A DNA stretch of 64,000 nucleotides, taken from assembly GCA_964019415.1 (NCBI GenBank), contig OZ025873.1, forward strand, positions 5,399,332 to 5,463,331, in the 5' to 3' direction. A program made the translations under genes and the position numbers. Shown one piece after another: positions 12,433 to 29,329 of this stretch; the first letter of the stretch is position 1, and each line of letters starts with the position of its first letter. The stretch comes from Ianthella basta (Eukaryota; Porifera; Demospongiae; Verongiida; Ianthellidae). Below the pieces are notes generated by a model, which was given only the letters and a program-made list of their open reading frames with translations, was not told the origin of the DNA and made no database searches.

Positions 12433-12440
12433 TGACGTCA
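12433..12440. promoter_or_regulatory. CRE/ATF-type TGACGTCA upstream of the TTD14-like gene
   Basis: Perfect palindromic octamer 4 nt upstream of the ATG at 12428, mirroring the CEP290 start. Copy 2 has it at 40300-40307. Role inferred. Confidence 0.5.
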
Positions 12441-13082
12441 CGGAGCATAGGCCACAGTACAGGAGCCCTCCGAAAGAAAGAAGCACTGCATGAAGGGAGT
12501 AGCATTGGCTTAGACTTTGGTAATTACATGATTTTAGAAAGAACTGATTTCGAAGTAATTTATCTGTTTAAGTTATGTACGTGTGTACACATACCTCTCC
12601 ACCATATGCATGTGCTGCAGCTGCATTTCTTAAATTAATACAACTTGAACTTGCATGCAATCATAATTATGTGTTCATATGTATATGTAACACATAAGTA
12701 TACACGTACAGCTAGCTATGGCTGGCTTATGTGATGAGCTGCATGCATGTGAAACACGTACGTGTGCATGCGTGACCAAGAATGACAAATATTGCATGGT
12801 GAAAAGTTAAATTAAAGATGCACGTACATCTGGCATTATCTAACTGATATTATTCTTTGGAAATATTGGGCAGTCTTAGATTTCCATGCAACTATAATTA
12901 ACATGTCAACTGCAGCTGAGTATTACATTCTAAACATACATACTCAGCAACTAGTTGCTATATAGTTCATGCATGCAGGTGCGCAATTAAGATACAATGC
13001 AGACCTCCATATAATAAGCAATGTTCTCAGCCACTTACATATACATATACACATGTATACTAAAGTAATGGTTACAGTTGCA
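12441..13082. other. Intergenic region between TTD14-like and coiled-coil genes
   Basis: AT-rich, with many CATG/TGCATG and GTACGT words. No coding peptide was seen. It should hold the TTD14-like promoter and the 3' UTR of the upstream minus-strand gene. Confidence 0.6.
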
Positions 13083-18583
<5,501 letters not shown>

Positions 18584-18763
18584 TTTACTTACATTGAGGG
18601 GAATTCCAGTTTACTTGCTGACGAAACAGATAAAATGGCGGATCGCGCTGGGTCTGAGACTTTGGTCTAGCCATAGGTTGCGTAGGGTGGAGTATCTATG
18701 GTCTAGCGGCCAAACTAGACCGACAGTCGATATTGTATGAATTTTATAGGCTGAGATCTAGAG
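18584..18763. promoter_or_regulatory. Bidirectional promoter region, coiled-coil gene / fucosyltransferase 1
   Basis: Only 180 bp separate two divergent start codons. It contains AAAATGGCGG (18632-18641, YY1-like), GGTCTAG at 18664-18670 and 18700-18706, and the inverse CTAGACC at 18715-18721, forming a small inverted repeat. Regulatory role inferred from the head-to-head layout. Confidence 0.5.
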
Positions 18764-19939
18764 ATGTGGACTCGTCCGAAACTGCTCATGGGGGGACTGG
18801 TGGTAATAGTGGCGATGGTGGTCCTTTTCTACAGCCAGTCTTTGTTTTCTGAAGGTTTCATGGCCAGCCAAAATTGGAGTCCGGAACCGCAAGAATGGAA
18901 TATCTCATTATCAAAATTGTGTAATTTCTTACCATTTGACTTCGATGCTCCTCTGTGCCCATTGTGCTCAACACCCGCTGAGAGCATCACTGAAGTATCG
19001 GTTTACCTGCATGACTTTGATGCAGTTAACCAATACTGGGCAGGGAATGAACAATTTAGCCAGTACGAGGCTCAGTCTAGCAGTTGTGAGCTGAGCTCTG
19101 GAGTGAAGTGTGTCGTCAACCATAACAACTTCCAATCGGATGGTGTGGTGTATTTTACAAATAGTCAACTACCTCCCGATGGACCACAGCGGTACTGCTA
19201 TCCACAGGTGATCATTCTCTTCAACACAGAAGTTGAGCACGCAGGCTACGACCATGGCTATAAGCCATATACAGAAGTAATGTATGACTACCATCTCGAA
19301 TCTGACATTCGGTACATGTACTCTTGCCGTCATATCTTAGGTTTACAAAAACAGCCTAATCACACCAACCGTTCTGGAATTGCCATGTTTATCAGTAACT
19401 GTAATGTTGAAGATCGGTATTTTTATTTGGAGAGATTGATGGATCATGTTCATATAGATTCTTACGGTAACTGCTTACACAACACAGACAGAGAATCAGA
19501 TCGACATACTGGGAACTGGGCTGAAGCTGAGAAGGAAGTCCTTTCCAAGTATCGTCTGGCGATAGCGTATGAAAATACCATCTCTCCTGAGTACATCACT
19601 GAGAAGGCATTCCTTGCACTGAGTGCAGGAGCTATTCCTGTGTACAGAGGCCCTCCTGAGATATACTACCATATTCCTGACAGACGCAACATTATCAACA
19701 TAGACGACTATGCTAGCCCTGAAGAACTGGCCGAGTATTTGCAGCGTGTACTAGATGACGATGAGCTGTATCTTCATCACGCCACTCTGAATATGACCAA
19801 AGTGGAGGAGTACAAGAGAACAGTCTGTTCGGATGGTCCTGTTGCCTGCCAGATGTGTGAGAAGGTGTACCAGCTGAAGGTGGCTTCCTTAGCCGGAGGA
19901 TCTAGACCCTGTTCTTGTCCACAATATGCAAATCAATAA
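18764..19939 (+). CDS. GT10 alpha-1,3-fucosyltransferase-like protein, 391 aa, single exon
   Basis: Predicted type II Golgi membrane enzyme moving fucose from GDP-fucose to a glycan or glycoprotein. Residues 1-7 are cytoplasmic, about 8-25 a membrane anchor (LLMGGLVVIVAMVVLFY), then a short stem and a lumenal catalytic domain. The donor-binding block at 262-298 (YRLAIAYENTISPEYITEK, then SAGAIPVYRGPP) is the GT10 signature, with the E-N pair and YITEK. The following IDDY-ASPEELAEYL segment resembles the FUT10/FUT11 branch more than FUT3-7 (inference). N-glycosylation sequons include NISL and NMTK. The C-terminus is Cys-rich (CQMCEK, CSC). The paralogue at 22254 shares most of residues 50-391. 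No intron was seen. Copy 2 is at 46633-47808. Confidence 0.88.
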   Translation: MWTRPKLLMGGLVVIVAMVVLFYSQSLFSEGFMASQNWSPEPQEWNISLSKLCNFLPFDFDAPLCPLCSTPAESITEVSVYLHDFDAVNQYWAGNEQFSQYEAQSSSCELSSGVKCVVNHNNFQSDGVVYFTNSQLPPDGPQRYCYPQVIILFNTEVEHAGYDHGYKPYTEVMYDYHLESDIRYMYSCRHILGLQKQPNHTNRSGIAMFISNCNVEDRYFYLERLMDHVHIDSYGNCLHNTDRESDRHTGNWAEAEKEVLSKYRLAIAYENTISPEYITEKAFLALSAGAIPVYRGPPEIYYHIPDRRNIINIDDYASPEELAEYLQRVLDDDELYLHHATLNMTKVEEYKRTVCSDGPVACQMCEKVYQLKVASLAGGSRPCSCPQYANQ

Positions 19940-20536
19940 TCATATTTATTCCATTCATGGGTTGGATATTTAGCATTCTTTAATGACTGTTTGACTGTCT
20001 ACCACTTCCATATATAGTAATACGTACGGGGATTTCAATATATAGTATAATATTAATTTTTATGATTATTATTATGTGCACCATCCTATATTTCTAGACC
20101 TTGCTCATGTGCACAGTGTACAAATTGTTGCTTGATCTTTTATTGAATTTTACAAAAACTGAGACAGACACAACATTATATAATTATTAACATATAGACG
20201 GCTATATGCCGACCAGTGTAGATTGCCTCATGATTTAAAGTGTGTTTGTTAGACAATAGCTATAATTATATAAAGGCTATATGTACAGAAGCTTTGCCCA
20301 TAAATTGTTTCCCTATAGCTATAGGTAGCGGCATGGCTAAAACTTACATGAGTAACTAACATCAAACGTTTCAACAGCTCTATGCAGTTGTCTTCTTTGT
20401 GTGGCCATGGGCAGCAAGCTCTACAACAGAAGCTAATGATGATTCACTTTATTATAAGGTCATAATGTATGTTCCATGTGCTCTTGGCCAGTGCCAGCTG
20501 AGTTCATGCAATGAGGTATCGACATCACTTATTTTT

Positions 20537-20561
20537 TAGGGGCTGCCGCAGGCAGCCCCTA
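20537..20561. repeat. Perfect 11-bp hairpin TAGGGGCTGCC-GCA-GGCAGCCCCTA
   Basis: 11-bp arms with a 3-nt loop, preceded by a run of T (20532-20537). Its GGCAGCCCC arm resembles the core of the inverted repeat at 21493-21546. Likely part of a dispersed repeat. Copy 2 at 48406-48430. Confidence 0.8.
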
Positions 20562-20607
20562 TATTGTTTTCAAATTGACGTTTTCATATGGCTTCATGTT
20601 ACGGATA

Positions 20608-20628
20608 TATATATATATATATATATAT
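20608..20628. repeat. (AT)n microsatellite
   Basis: About ten TA/AT dinucleotides, identical in copy 2. Confidence 0.9.
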
Positions 20629-20925
20629 AATACGCCAAGCTACGGTTGTACGTCAATGCTTACATTTATATTGAATGTATTGGGCGAAGTATTGGTATAG
20701 GGAATTTATATTGTCGGCCATTTTATTCGGCCGGAAGTGGACCGTGTGCGAGGCCAAGGGACTTTGAAAACCGGCTTCTAAGCGACGTCTTAGCGAACTT
20801 TGGACGTTTTCTTCCACCTCTGATCCTGGAGCAGACTCTTACAGCACGTCTGGCCGACTTGCAAATACACAGCTTCGAGACAGCGCCCAACAGGTCATCG
20901 ACTTCGCCCCGCGCCTTCTTCGATA

Positions 20926-20995
20926 ATGGCCGCGCCCGCCTCAGAGGACTTCACTCCGCCGCCTGGAACACATGACAGGAGCAACGTAGAAACTG
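20926..20995 (+). other. Possible orphan first coding exon (23 codons)
   Basis: ATG in a GC-rich, promoter-like stretch gives MAAPASEDFTPPPGTHDRSN and three more codons, then a good donor (ACTG|GTGAAC). No matching downstream exon was found before FucT 2. It may be an unlinked first exon, a decayed gene or chance. Copy 2 at 48795-48864. Confidence 0.2.
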
Positions 20996-21258
20996 GTGAA
21001 CGCCGTGATATGTAGACGCTAACATTCTTCAACCGTTTGTAGCGTTGAAAAGCTTAACTCGCACGGTTGCCCTTCTGAATGCTCTTCAGAACCTGGCCCA
21101 CGCGTACTGCGCTGTAGCAAACGTACGTAGCTTTTGCCATCACAGACCACTAGCTACTCTGGCGACTGTGAGTTCCTTGGTACATTATGTTTCTGTAATT
21201 ACTCACTGTAAATGCATGTGATATAAGCAGTCATGTGTCGATTTCTCTGTGCATGTGT

Positions 21259-21370
21259 GCGTGTGCATGTGTGTGTGTGCGTGTGTGTGTGTCTCATGCG
21301 TCTGGTGTGTGTGTGTGTGTGCGTGTGTGTGTGTGTGTGTGTGTCTCATGTGTCTGGTGATAGTGGTGTG

Positions 21371-21418
<48 letters not shown>
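21259..21418. repeat. Interrupted (TG)n microsatellites
   Basis: Three TG tracts separated by TCTCATG(C/T)GTCTGGTG spacers, the spacer itself repeated twice. Confidence 0.92.
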
Positions 21419-21421
<3 letters not shown>

Positions 21422-21492
21422 AGGTTACTGAGGTATTAAGAAACGATGTCATGTTTGCCTATTGTGAGTGACAGAGCTGCGACCGAAGGGAG

Positions 21493-21546
21493 CAAGTATT
21501 TCGAGTTGGGGCGGCAGCCCCACGAGTTTTTAACTCGAAATACTTG
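21493..21546. repeat. Inverted repeat with nested hairpin
   Basis: CAAGTATTTCGAGTT (21493-21507) is exactly complementary to AACTCGAAATACTTG (21532-21546); inside lies GGGGC-GGCA-GCCCC. Looks like a small foldback element. Copy 2 at 49362-49415. Confidence 0.85.
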
Positions 21547-21553
21547 TTTCACT

Positions 21554-21672
<119 letters not shown>

Positions 21673-22195
21673 CTGTGTCTGTGTGTGTTGGCCTACATTG
21701 TGCCTCATTGGAATGAAAGCAGCATAAGAAGGGTTGTGTGCCACTGTGTGTATGTAGCTGTGTCACAGTGTACATGCAGTAGTAGCTACTAGTATGTATC
21801 ATTGCATTTTTGTATTATGTAATTAGCTATACCTGCATGCAACTTCATGTTTGTATGTACGTATGTATATGTATGTATGTATGTACGTACGTACGTAGCT
21901 ACACTTGCAACTGGGCTCAATTGGGGGCCAATGCGTGATGCCCATGGTCAAACTTACAAGACTGCCACATAATCAAACATCACATAACTACCCTGTATTA
22001 AATAGTTAACAAGGAAGCAAGAATGGACTTATTGGCCTCTGATATAGCTATATACATCTAGGGTGTAGTGCCAAAGCATGTCACTAGTTACGTAGCTATA
22101 GCAACCTAGCTAAATAGCTACTTAGCATAGCCAGTGAAGACTTCAAGCTAATCCTTTTAAGTGAAGATTGGCTGCGGGCAAACTGAGTCCCAATC

Positions 22196-22250
22196 CACTT
22201 CCGGCCAAACCAGAGCACCGAGGCCCGTTAAAAATGGCGTCCGGAAGTGA
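22196..22250. promoter_or_regulatory. Opposed ETS-type motifs at the FucT 2 start
   Basis: CACTTCCGG (22196-22204) and CCGGAAGTG (22241-22249) lie in opposite orientation, the second 4 nt from the ATG at 22254. AAAATGGCGTCC (YY1-like) overlaps. ETS/GABP sites of this type are typical of animal core promoters; function here is inferred. Confidence 0.45.
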
Positions 22251-22305
22251 AAAATGGAGAATCGCACGCGATTCAGAAGGATGTACTATCTTGGCGCAGG
22301 GGTAG
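22234..22305 (+). other. Out-of-frame upstream ORF overlapping the FucT 2 start
   Basis: ATG at 22234 opens a 23-codon ORF ending TAG 22303-22305, past the main ATG at 22254. If included in the mRNA it could lower translation of FucT 2. The transcription start is unknown. Confidence 0.4.
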
Positions 22306-23822
22306 CACTTGTAATACTTGTCTTTCTTCTCAGCCAGTCATCATTATCTTTTAATTCTATCCCAAGAGCAGACAACACAGAGCCTCGCTCTGACAGCAAG
22401 TCCATGTCTCATTTTCACCAACACCCTCAGTCTGAAGAAGAGCCCAAGCCTCAGTCTAAAGAAGAGCCCAAGCGTCAGTCTGAAGAAGAGCCCAAGCCTC
22501 AGTCTAAGGAAGAGCCCAAGCCTCAGTCTGAAGAAGAGCCCAGGCCTCAGTTTGAAGAAGAGCCCAAGCCTCAGTCTAAAGAAGAGCCCAAGCCTCAGTC
22601 TGAAGAAGAGCCCAAGCCTCAGTCTGAAGGAGAGCCCAAGCCTCAGTCTGAAGAGCGCAAGCCTCAGTCTGGTGAAGAGCACACTGACACTCACACTGCA
22701 GCTGCAGAGCCTGCTCACTCTGACACTCACACTTTAGAGCTTGATCACTCTGACAGTACATCAGCCACAGATCAAGTGTCCTTGCAACCCTCGTGTCACT
22801 TCCTCCCCTCTGACTCCAATGCTCCTCTCTGCCCATTGTGCTCAACACCCACTGAGAGCATCACTGAAGTTTCTGTTTACCTGCATGACTTTGATGCGGT
22901 TAATCGTTTCTGGGCAGGGAATGAGCAATTTAGCAAATACGAGGCTCAGTCTAGCAGTTGTGAGCTGAACTCTGGAGTGAAGTGTGTCATCAACCATGAC
23001 AACCCCCAATCAGATGGTGTGGTGTATTTTACACGCAGCCAACTACCTCCCAATGGACCACGGCGATACTGCTATCCACAGGTGATCATTCTGTTCAACA
23101 CAGAAGTTGAGCATGCAGGCTACGACCATGGCTATAAGCCATATACAGAAGTAATGTACGACTACCATCTCAAATCTGACATTCGGTACATTTATCCCTG
23201 TTCTGCATTCCATGTTATGGCTCATGGTGAGCCACCAAAGCCAGAAGAGCGCTCTGGATTTGCCATGTTTATCAGCAATTGTGGTGCAGCTGAGCGGCTA
23301 AACTATCTAAAGAAATTGCAGAGCTTGATCACCATTGACTCGTATGGTGGCTGCCTTCACAACACAGACAGAACGTCAGATCGCTATGTGGGCGACTGGC
23401 CTAAAATGGTAAGAGATGTCCTTTCCAAGTACCGTCTGGCGATAGCGTATGAAAATACCATCTCTCCTGAGTACATCACTGAGAAGGCATTCCTTGCACT
23501 GAGTGCAGGAGCTATTCCTGTGTACAAAGGCCCTCCTGAGATATACCATCATATTCCTGACAGACACAACATTATCAACATAGACGACTATGCTAGCCCT
23601 GAAGAACTGGCCAAGTATTTGCGGCGTGTGCTAGATGACAATGAGCTGTATCTTCATCACGCCACTCTGAATATGACCAAAGTGGAAGAGTACAAGAGAA
23701 CAGTCTGTTCGGATGGTCCTGTTGCCTGCCAGATGTGTGAGAAGGTGTACCAGCTGAAGGTGGCTTCCTTAGCCGGAGGATCTAGACCCTGTTCTTGTAC
23801 AACAGAACGTACTAATCAATGA
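22254..23822 (+). CDS. GT10 fucosyltransferase-like protein with an octapeptide-repeat stem, 522 aa, single exon
   Basis: Paralogue of the 18764 gene with the same predicted type II topology and activity. Membrane anchor at about 11-27. Residues 58-138 are tandem PQSEEEPK octads (nine full units plus degenerate ends; variants PQSKEEPK, PQFEEEPK), encoded by a 24-bp DNA repeat. A His/Thr/Asp-rich spacer follows. The catalytic domain starts near 185. The GT10 donor block lies at about 392-428 (YRLAIAYENTISPEYITEK, SAGAIPVYKGPP). The N-terminal half of the catalytic region, around 300-365, differs most from FucT 1, which may reflect a different acceptor (inference). Copy 2 (50121-51689) differs at residue 464 (E here, K there). 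The 3' end converges on HINT, 187 bp away. Confidence 0.88.
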   Translation: MENRTRFRRMYYLGAGVALVILVFLLSQSSLSFNSIPRADNTEPRSDSKSMSHFHQHPQSEEEPKPQSKEEPKRQSEEEPKPQSKEEPKPQSEEEPRPQFEEEPKPQSKEEPKPQSEEEPKPQSEGEPKPQSEERKPQSGEEHTDTHTAAAEPAHSDTHTLELDHSDSTSATDQVSLQPSCHFLPSDSNAPLCPLCSTPTESITEVSVYLHDFDAVNRFWAGNEQFSKYEAQSSSCELNSGVKCVINHDNPQSDGVVYFTRSQLPPNGPRRYCYPQVIILFNTEVEHAGYDHGYKPYTEVMYDYHLKSDIRYIYPCSAFHVMAHGEPPKPEERSGFAMFISNCGAAERLNYLKKLQSLITIDSYGGCLHNTDRTSDRYVGDWPKMVRDVLSKYRLAIAYENTISPEYITEKAFLALSAGAIPVYKGPPEIYHHIPDRHNIINIDDYASPEELAKYLRRVLDDNELYLHHATLNMTKVEEYKRTVCSDGPVACQMCEKVYQLKVASLAGGSRPCSCTTERTNQ

Positions 23823-24008
23823 TGTCATCAAATGTCTTATGGATATAGATATTTAAATATTCTTTTTAAATTGTTGATTTTGTCTGACAATCTGACTGCC
23901 ATAATCACTGCACCATCCTGTATGGCACTATTATATAATTACCATACAAGCCAGAAGCTTAAAGTGTTGTGCTATTATGTTGGATTTATACAGTTACAGT
24001 ACATGCCT

Positions 24009-25373
<1,365 letters not shown>

Positions 25374-25493
25374 TTTCCGTCCGGAAGTAAACTGAGTATA
25401 TTAATTCCAGGGTAGCCAGATTCCAGACGCGCAGCCAGCTATGTCATTAGCCACCATCTCGTGTGCCTGTGAGTCTGGGGCCTGACCGTGAAA
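25374..25493. promoter_or_regulatory. Bidirectional promoter, HINT / phenylalanine hydroxylase pseudogene
   Basis: 120 bp between divergent start codons, with CCGGAAGTA (ETS-type) at 25381-25389, 8 nt from the HINT ATG. Inferred from layout and motif. Confidence 0.5.
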
Positions 25494-25790
25494 ATGACGG
25501 ACAGTAAGCTCGATCAGGTACACAGTACACATTCAGCCAGACATCATTCTCTTTAGCTAGCCTAGCTAGCTAGCTACGTATGTTTGCGTAGGTATCCGGT
25601 AGCTACAACGTACCTTGAACTGTTCCCATTCAAATACCTATTGCCCCGTGAATCGTTCTGAACTTCAGTAACACTATGTTTTCGCAAGGGCCTACAGGTA
25701 CCAGCTATAGTATAGCTAGATGTTTAGTGCATGATGAGTAGTACATTCGTATTTGTTAGTTTCTTGCATGTCATCATATACTAGGTTTAT

Positions 25791-25881
25791 GAGGCGTTGA
25801 TGAGCATTCACGTAGCTAAAAAGGATGGTTCAAGTAACTTGAACCATCCTTTTTAGCTACGTGAATGCTCATCAACGCCTC
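25791..25881. repeat. Perfect 45-bp palindrome (foldback element) in pseudogene intron 1
   Basis: Arms 25791-25835 and 25837-25881 are exact reverse complements around a single base (A25836). The similar words ATCATATACTAGG lie on each side (about 25773 and 25924), like a target-site repeat. A related fragment, ATCAACGCCTCATG, is at about 26270. Copy 2 at 53658-53748. Confidence 0.93.
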
Positions 25882-27712
25882 GTGAACCTGCTAGACAACG
25901 TAGCATGAGCCTCTACCACATTATCATATACTAGGCCATGCATTGGCACTAACCTTATTGCATGGCTATAGTACGTACATGCAGCGATGGTGTAGAGATC
26001 CATGGTACGTACAACTACTTTGTGTAGCTCATATGGACCAAGGACACTGCCACTGCATGCATGGGGCATGGAACACTGGCTTGGTGATAAGCTAGGGCAT
26101 CCGGACCTGCACCTTGTTGTGGACCTGCAGTTAGTGACTGTATGTTTGACCCCTATATATAGACAAGGATCTGATTGTGTTAAGTGGTTATGAGTATAGT
26201 TAGAACAACCTGCAATAAGGAGCTCGAGGTCAGGGCAATAGATCTGTATACTATAGCACACGCGGCAGGTCTATCAACGCCTCATGTGCAGTTGTGTGAG
26301 TGTGGTTTATGTGTACATGAGTCCTTGTGTGGGTGATATGTGTGTGGGACATTGCAGATAGTATGGTAACTAAGTTTATCACATTAAGCTACCATATAAG
26401 ATGATACATAACTGCATTAAAGTCAAGGGATATGTTAATGGCAGTGCAAGACTTTTCATGAGCATGACCACATGTGACATGACTGAATGATGTCCTATTT
26501 CACTAATGTGTGAACAGTATTGAGTGTAAGGAAGAGTCTCAAATGAAGGAAGCACATAGTGCCAGTGTGAAGACTCCTTACTAGAATGTGTGGATTTCAT
26601 TTTAACTGCTAGCTATCCAACCCTTTGGTCAACCATTTACAACATGTTAATACAATTGCTACGCACCCTGTGCATTCATGTATTGGTTGTACAAGAAGCA
26701 ACAGTATGTGACCTGTGATGATTTTAAATTGGACAATTATTGCTATAAATATACAATTTTAGCTTGACAGTGTTTGTGTTAATTGTAAAGCCATGTGAGT
26801 CCTTCTGTGCCTCCTGAATGGGATAGTCATAAACTGGATTCAAAACTGATGTTTTCGGCACTCCATGCCCGTTGCTGTGTCAGGTGTTCTTCTCATGCAG
26901 TACATGTATTCAAGTACACTGAGAGACAGTATGCATATGTACGTTTAGACAGAACTGAGTACCTGGACTGGAGTGCAATCTGTTTTAATTGTGGAGTTAA
27001 AATTTAGAACAATTCTTTTGTGCACAATGCAAATGATATACAGTTGTGTTCCTCTTCTCCAGGCTGCCTTCATCCCAGCTGAAAATGGTGCAGAGGATGA
27101 CCAACACACCATCATCTTCAGCCTCAAGGAGGAGAAGGGAGCTCTGAGAAAGGCACTCACACCTTTTGAGGTCAGTAAGCAAGTATACACTGATAGGGCG
27201 TGTCATGAGTGTGTATGATTTGTACAGAATGGACTCTTCCTGGCTAGACTGCTTTGATACCTCCAACACTCAAACACAGCACCAGCACCTGTTGCCAACA
27301 AAATCGACACAACGTGCATGGCTTTTGAATGGTTCATCCCTACACAATCTGAGCAGTTTGTATGATGTTCACCATGGCTGTGTTTCTACTCTCACTGGCA
27401 GTGCTGGCTGCATGCTCTAAAGATGAAGCCCTGAGTGGTGGTTGCATGATGATGCATTTAATTTGCACATTCCATGACATCTCAGTAACCTGTCAAGTCT
27501 GACCTTTTCTGGCTAGCTAGACCTGTCCCAATTATGCCCAGGGCGCTTAGAAGGGAAGAAACAGTCCAGAAAACTATGGTAGCAATCTCATTCAGTTCAC
27601 AGTTTAGGAAACACACCCTGTACAGCACCTATGCCATTTTAGTTTTGACCAGGAAACCACCTACGTACAACATTATACTTGTGTACTACCGCTTTGTAGC
27701 ATACCTGGTATA

Positions 27713-27992
27713 CACTGCATTCATGTGAACGACAATGGGGTCTGTATATTATAATGCAGGAAATGTTTTGCAGTGCATACACTAGCTACAACTTTCCATT
27801 CTCTTGAACATTTATTAGTATGATGATCACATGTACAGTGGGTTTAGTGTCTCACTGCATTCATGTGAACGACAATGGGGTCTGTATATTATAATGCAGG
27901 AAATGTTTTGCAGTGCATACACTAGCTACAACTTTCCATTCTCTTGAACATTTATTAGTATGATGATCACATGTACAGTGGGTTTAGTGTCT
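27713..27992. repeat. 140-bp tandem duplication, present in copy 1 only
   Basis: 27713-27852 is repeated at 27853-27992 with no difference seen. Copy 2 has a single unit at about 55580-55719. Confidence 0.95.
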
Positions 27993-28114
27993 CAAATCAT
28001 ATCTTCCAAAAGTCTGAAATGGTGTCGGGGGGGACTTTTGGGTGAAAGTGTTGATGCATTTGTAATTATAAAACCTTACTGTGAACAACACTTGTTGCAA
28101 GAACTCATGGATTC

Positions 28115-28215
<101 letters not shown>

Positions 28216-28457
28216 ATATGTGCTTGTATGTGTGCATGCAGATCGATCAAGCATTTTTGTGACATATAAAAATGCATGCTGTGCATGCATATACACATTG
28301 TGTGCTAGAGTGAATGTGTGCAATCCTATACTTAGATTTAGTCCATGAATCTCTTCACATTTCTGTAAGCATACATGTGTACATAATTATACGGTAATAC
28401 ATTGTGCATTTGTACAAGAAAATGGCAGCGCACGGTTTGCAAAAGCAATAATGACGG

Positions 28458-28544
28458 ATTCAGTGTGACCATCACACCGAATGAACGGTGGAATCAATCA
28501 CACTTTTGGTGTGAGCGCTAATGGGTGTGATCATCACACTGAAT
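28458..28544. repeat. Imperfect inverted repeat around TGTGA-ATCACA
   Basis: ATTCAGTGTGACCATCACACC (one base over 20 if run on, so arms quoted loosely) at the left pairs with GGTGTGATCATCACACTGAAT at the right; a further ATCACAC...GGTGTGA pair lies inside. MITE-like foldback in a pseudogene intron. Copy 2 at about 56184-56270. Confidence 0.7.
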
Positions 28545-29254
28545 TTAATTTTTAACTGTGTGGCTCGTTTCAACCAATCCAGATGTGATATCTCTTGCCA
28601 TGAAGCATGCACCCATATGTAGAGAACTATGGTAGCAATCTCGGAAGATTGTATCTTTGAGCGAGTTATCGTGAGTTTCGCAATTTGGAAAGGAACAGGG
28701 AATACCTTGCAAATAAATTGGAAAGTGCTAGATTGTTGCCATAGATTACTGCACACGTAGATTGCATATATCCCAGGTTTGATCATATTCAGCCTTTTGG
28801 AACAGAAGAAGATAATATTTTCCTGAAACTGCTCAACCTCACCTGAAGTAATAAATCTTACTTCCAATTTGGTTGTCTCATTAAGGGAAGTACTGATCAA
28901 TATTATTAAGTAATATCACCAATTTGTGGGGAATATCATGTCAATTACATTTGCAATGGTCAAGATTGTTGCTTGCATGGTTTGAGAGATACATACACAA
29001 ATGTAATGTACCCTGAAGAAATTAGCTTTTAGCCAGTGCTGCTACCTTAACAAGTTTCTGCTTCTGAGAACACAGGTGGTGCCTGGGCACCCCAGGTACC
29101 ACTCTGGATTCACCACTGAGTTGGCTGCCATTTTTTCTTCATCCCATGATCTTTACTGTGTGTACTGTAGTTCTCTAACTAGCCTTCAGTGCGATATATG
29201 TTTGTAGGATACTAATACGTATCTTTAGTCACTGTGATATTTGGTCACTGTGCA

Positions 29255-29328
<74 letters not shown>
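29255..29328. repeat. (TG)n microsatellite
   Basis: TG on the sense strand, upstream of the pseudogene exon 4 acceptor. Confidence 0.95.

Positions 29329-29329
<1 letters not shown>

Noticed and set aside
20646-20975. 109-aa plus-strand ORF
   Set aside because: No conserved feature; lies over a GC-rich promoter-like region. Only the short orphan exon in another frame was kept, at low confidence.
22318-22737. Overlapping 139-aa plus and 128-aa minus ORFs rich in Ser/Leu and Arg/Leu
   Set aside because: Frame shadows of the 24-bp repeat in FucT 2.
28472-28900. 142-aa minus-strand ORF
   Set aside because: Inside a pseudogene intron; no recognisable family, and it overlaps a foldback element. 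More likely repeat-derived.
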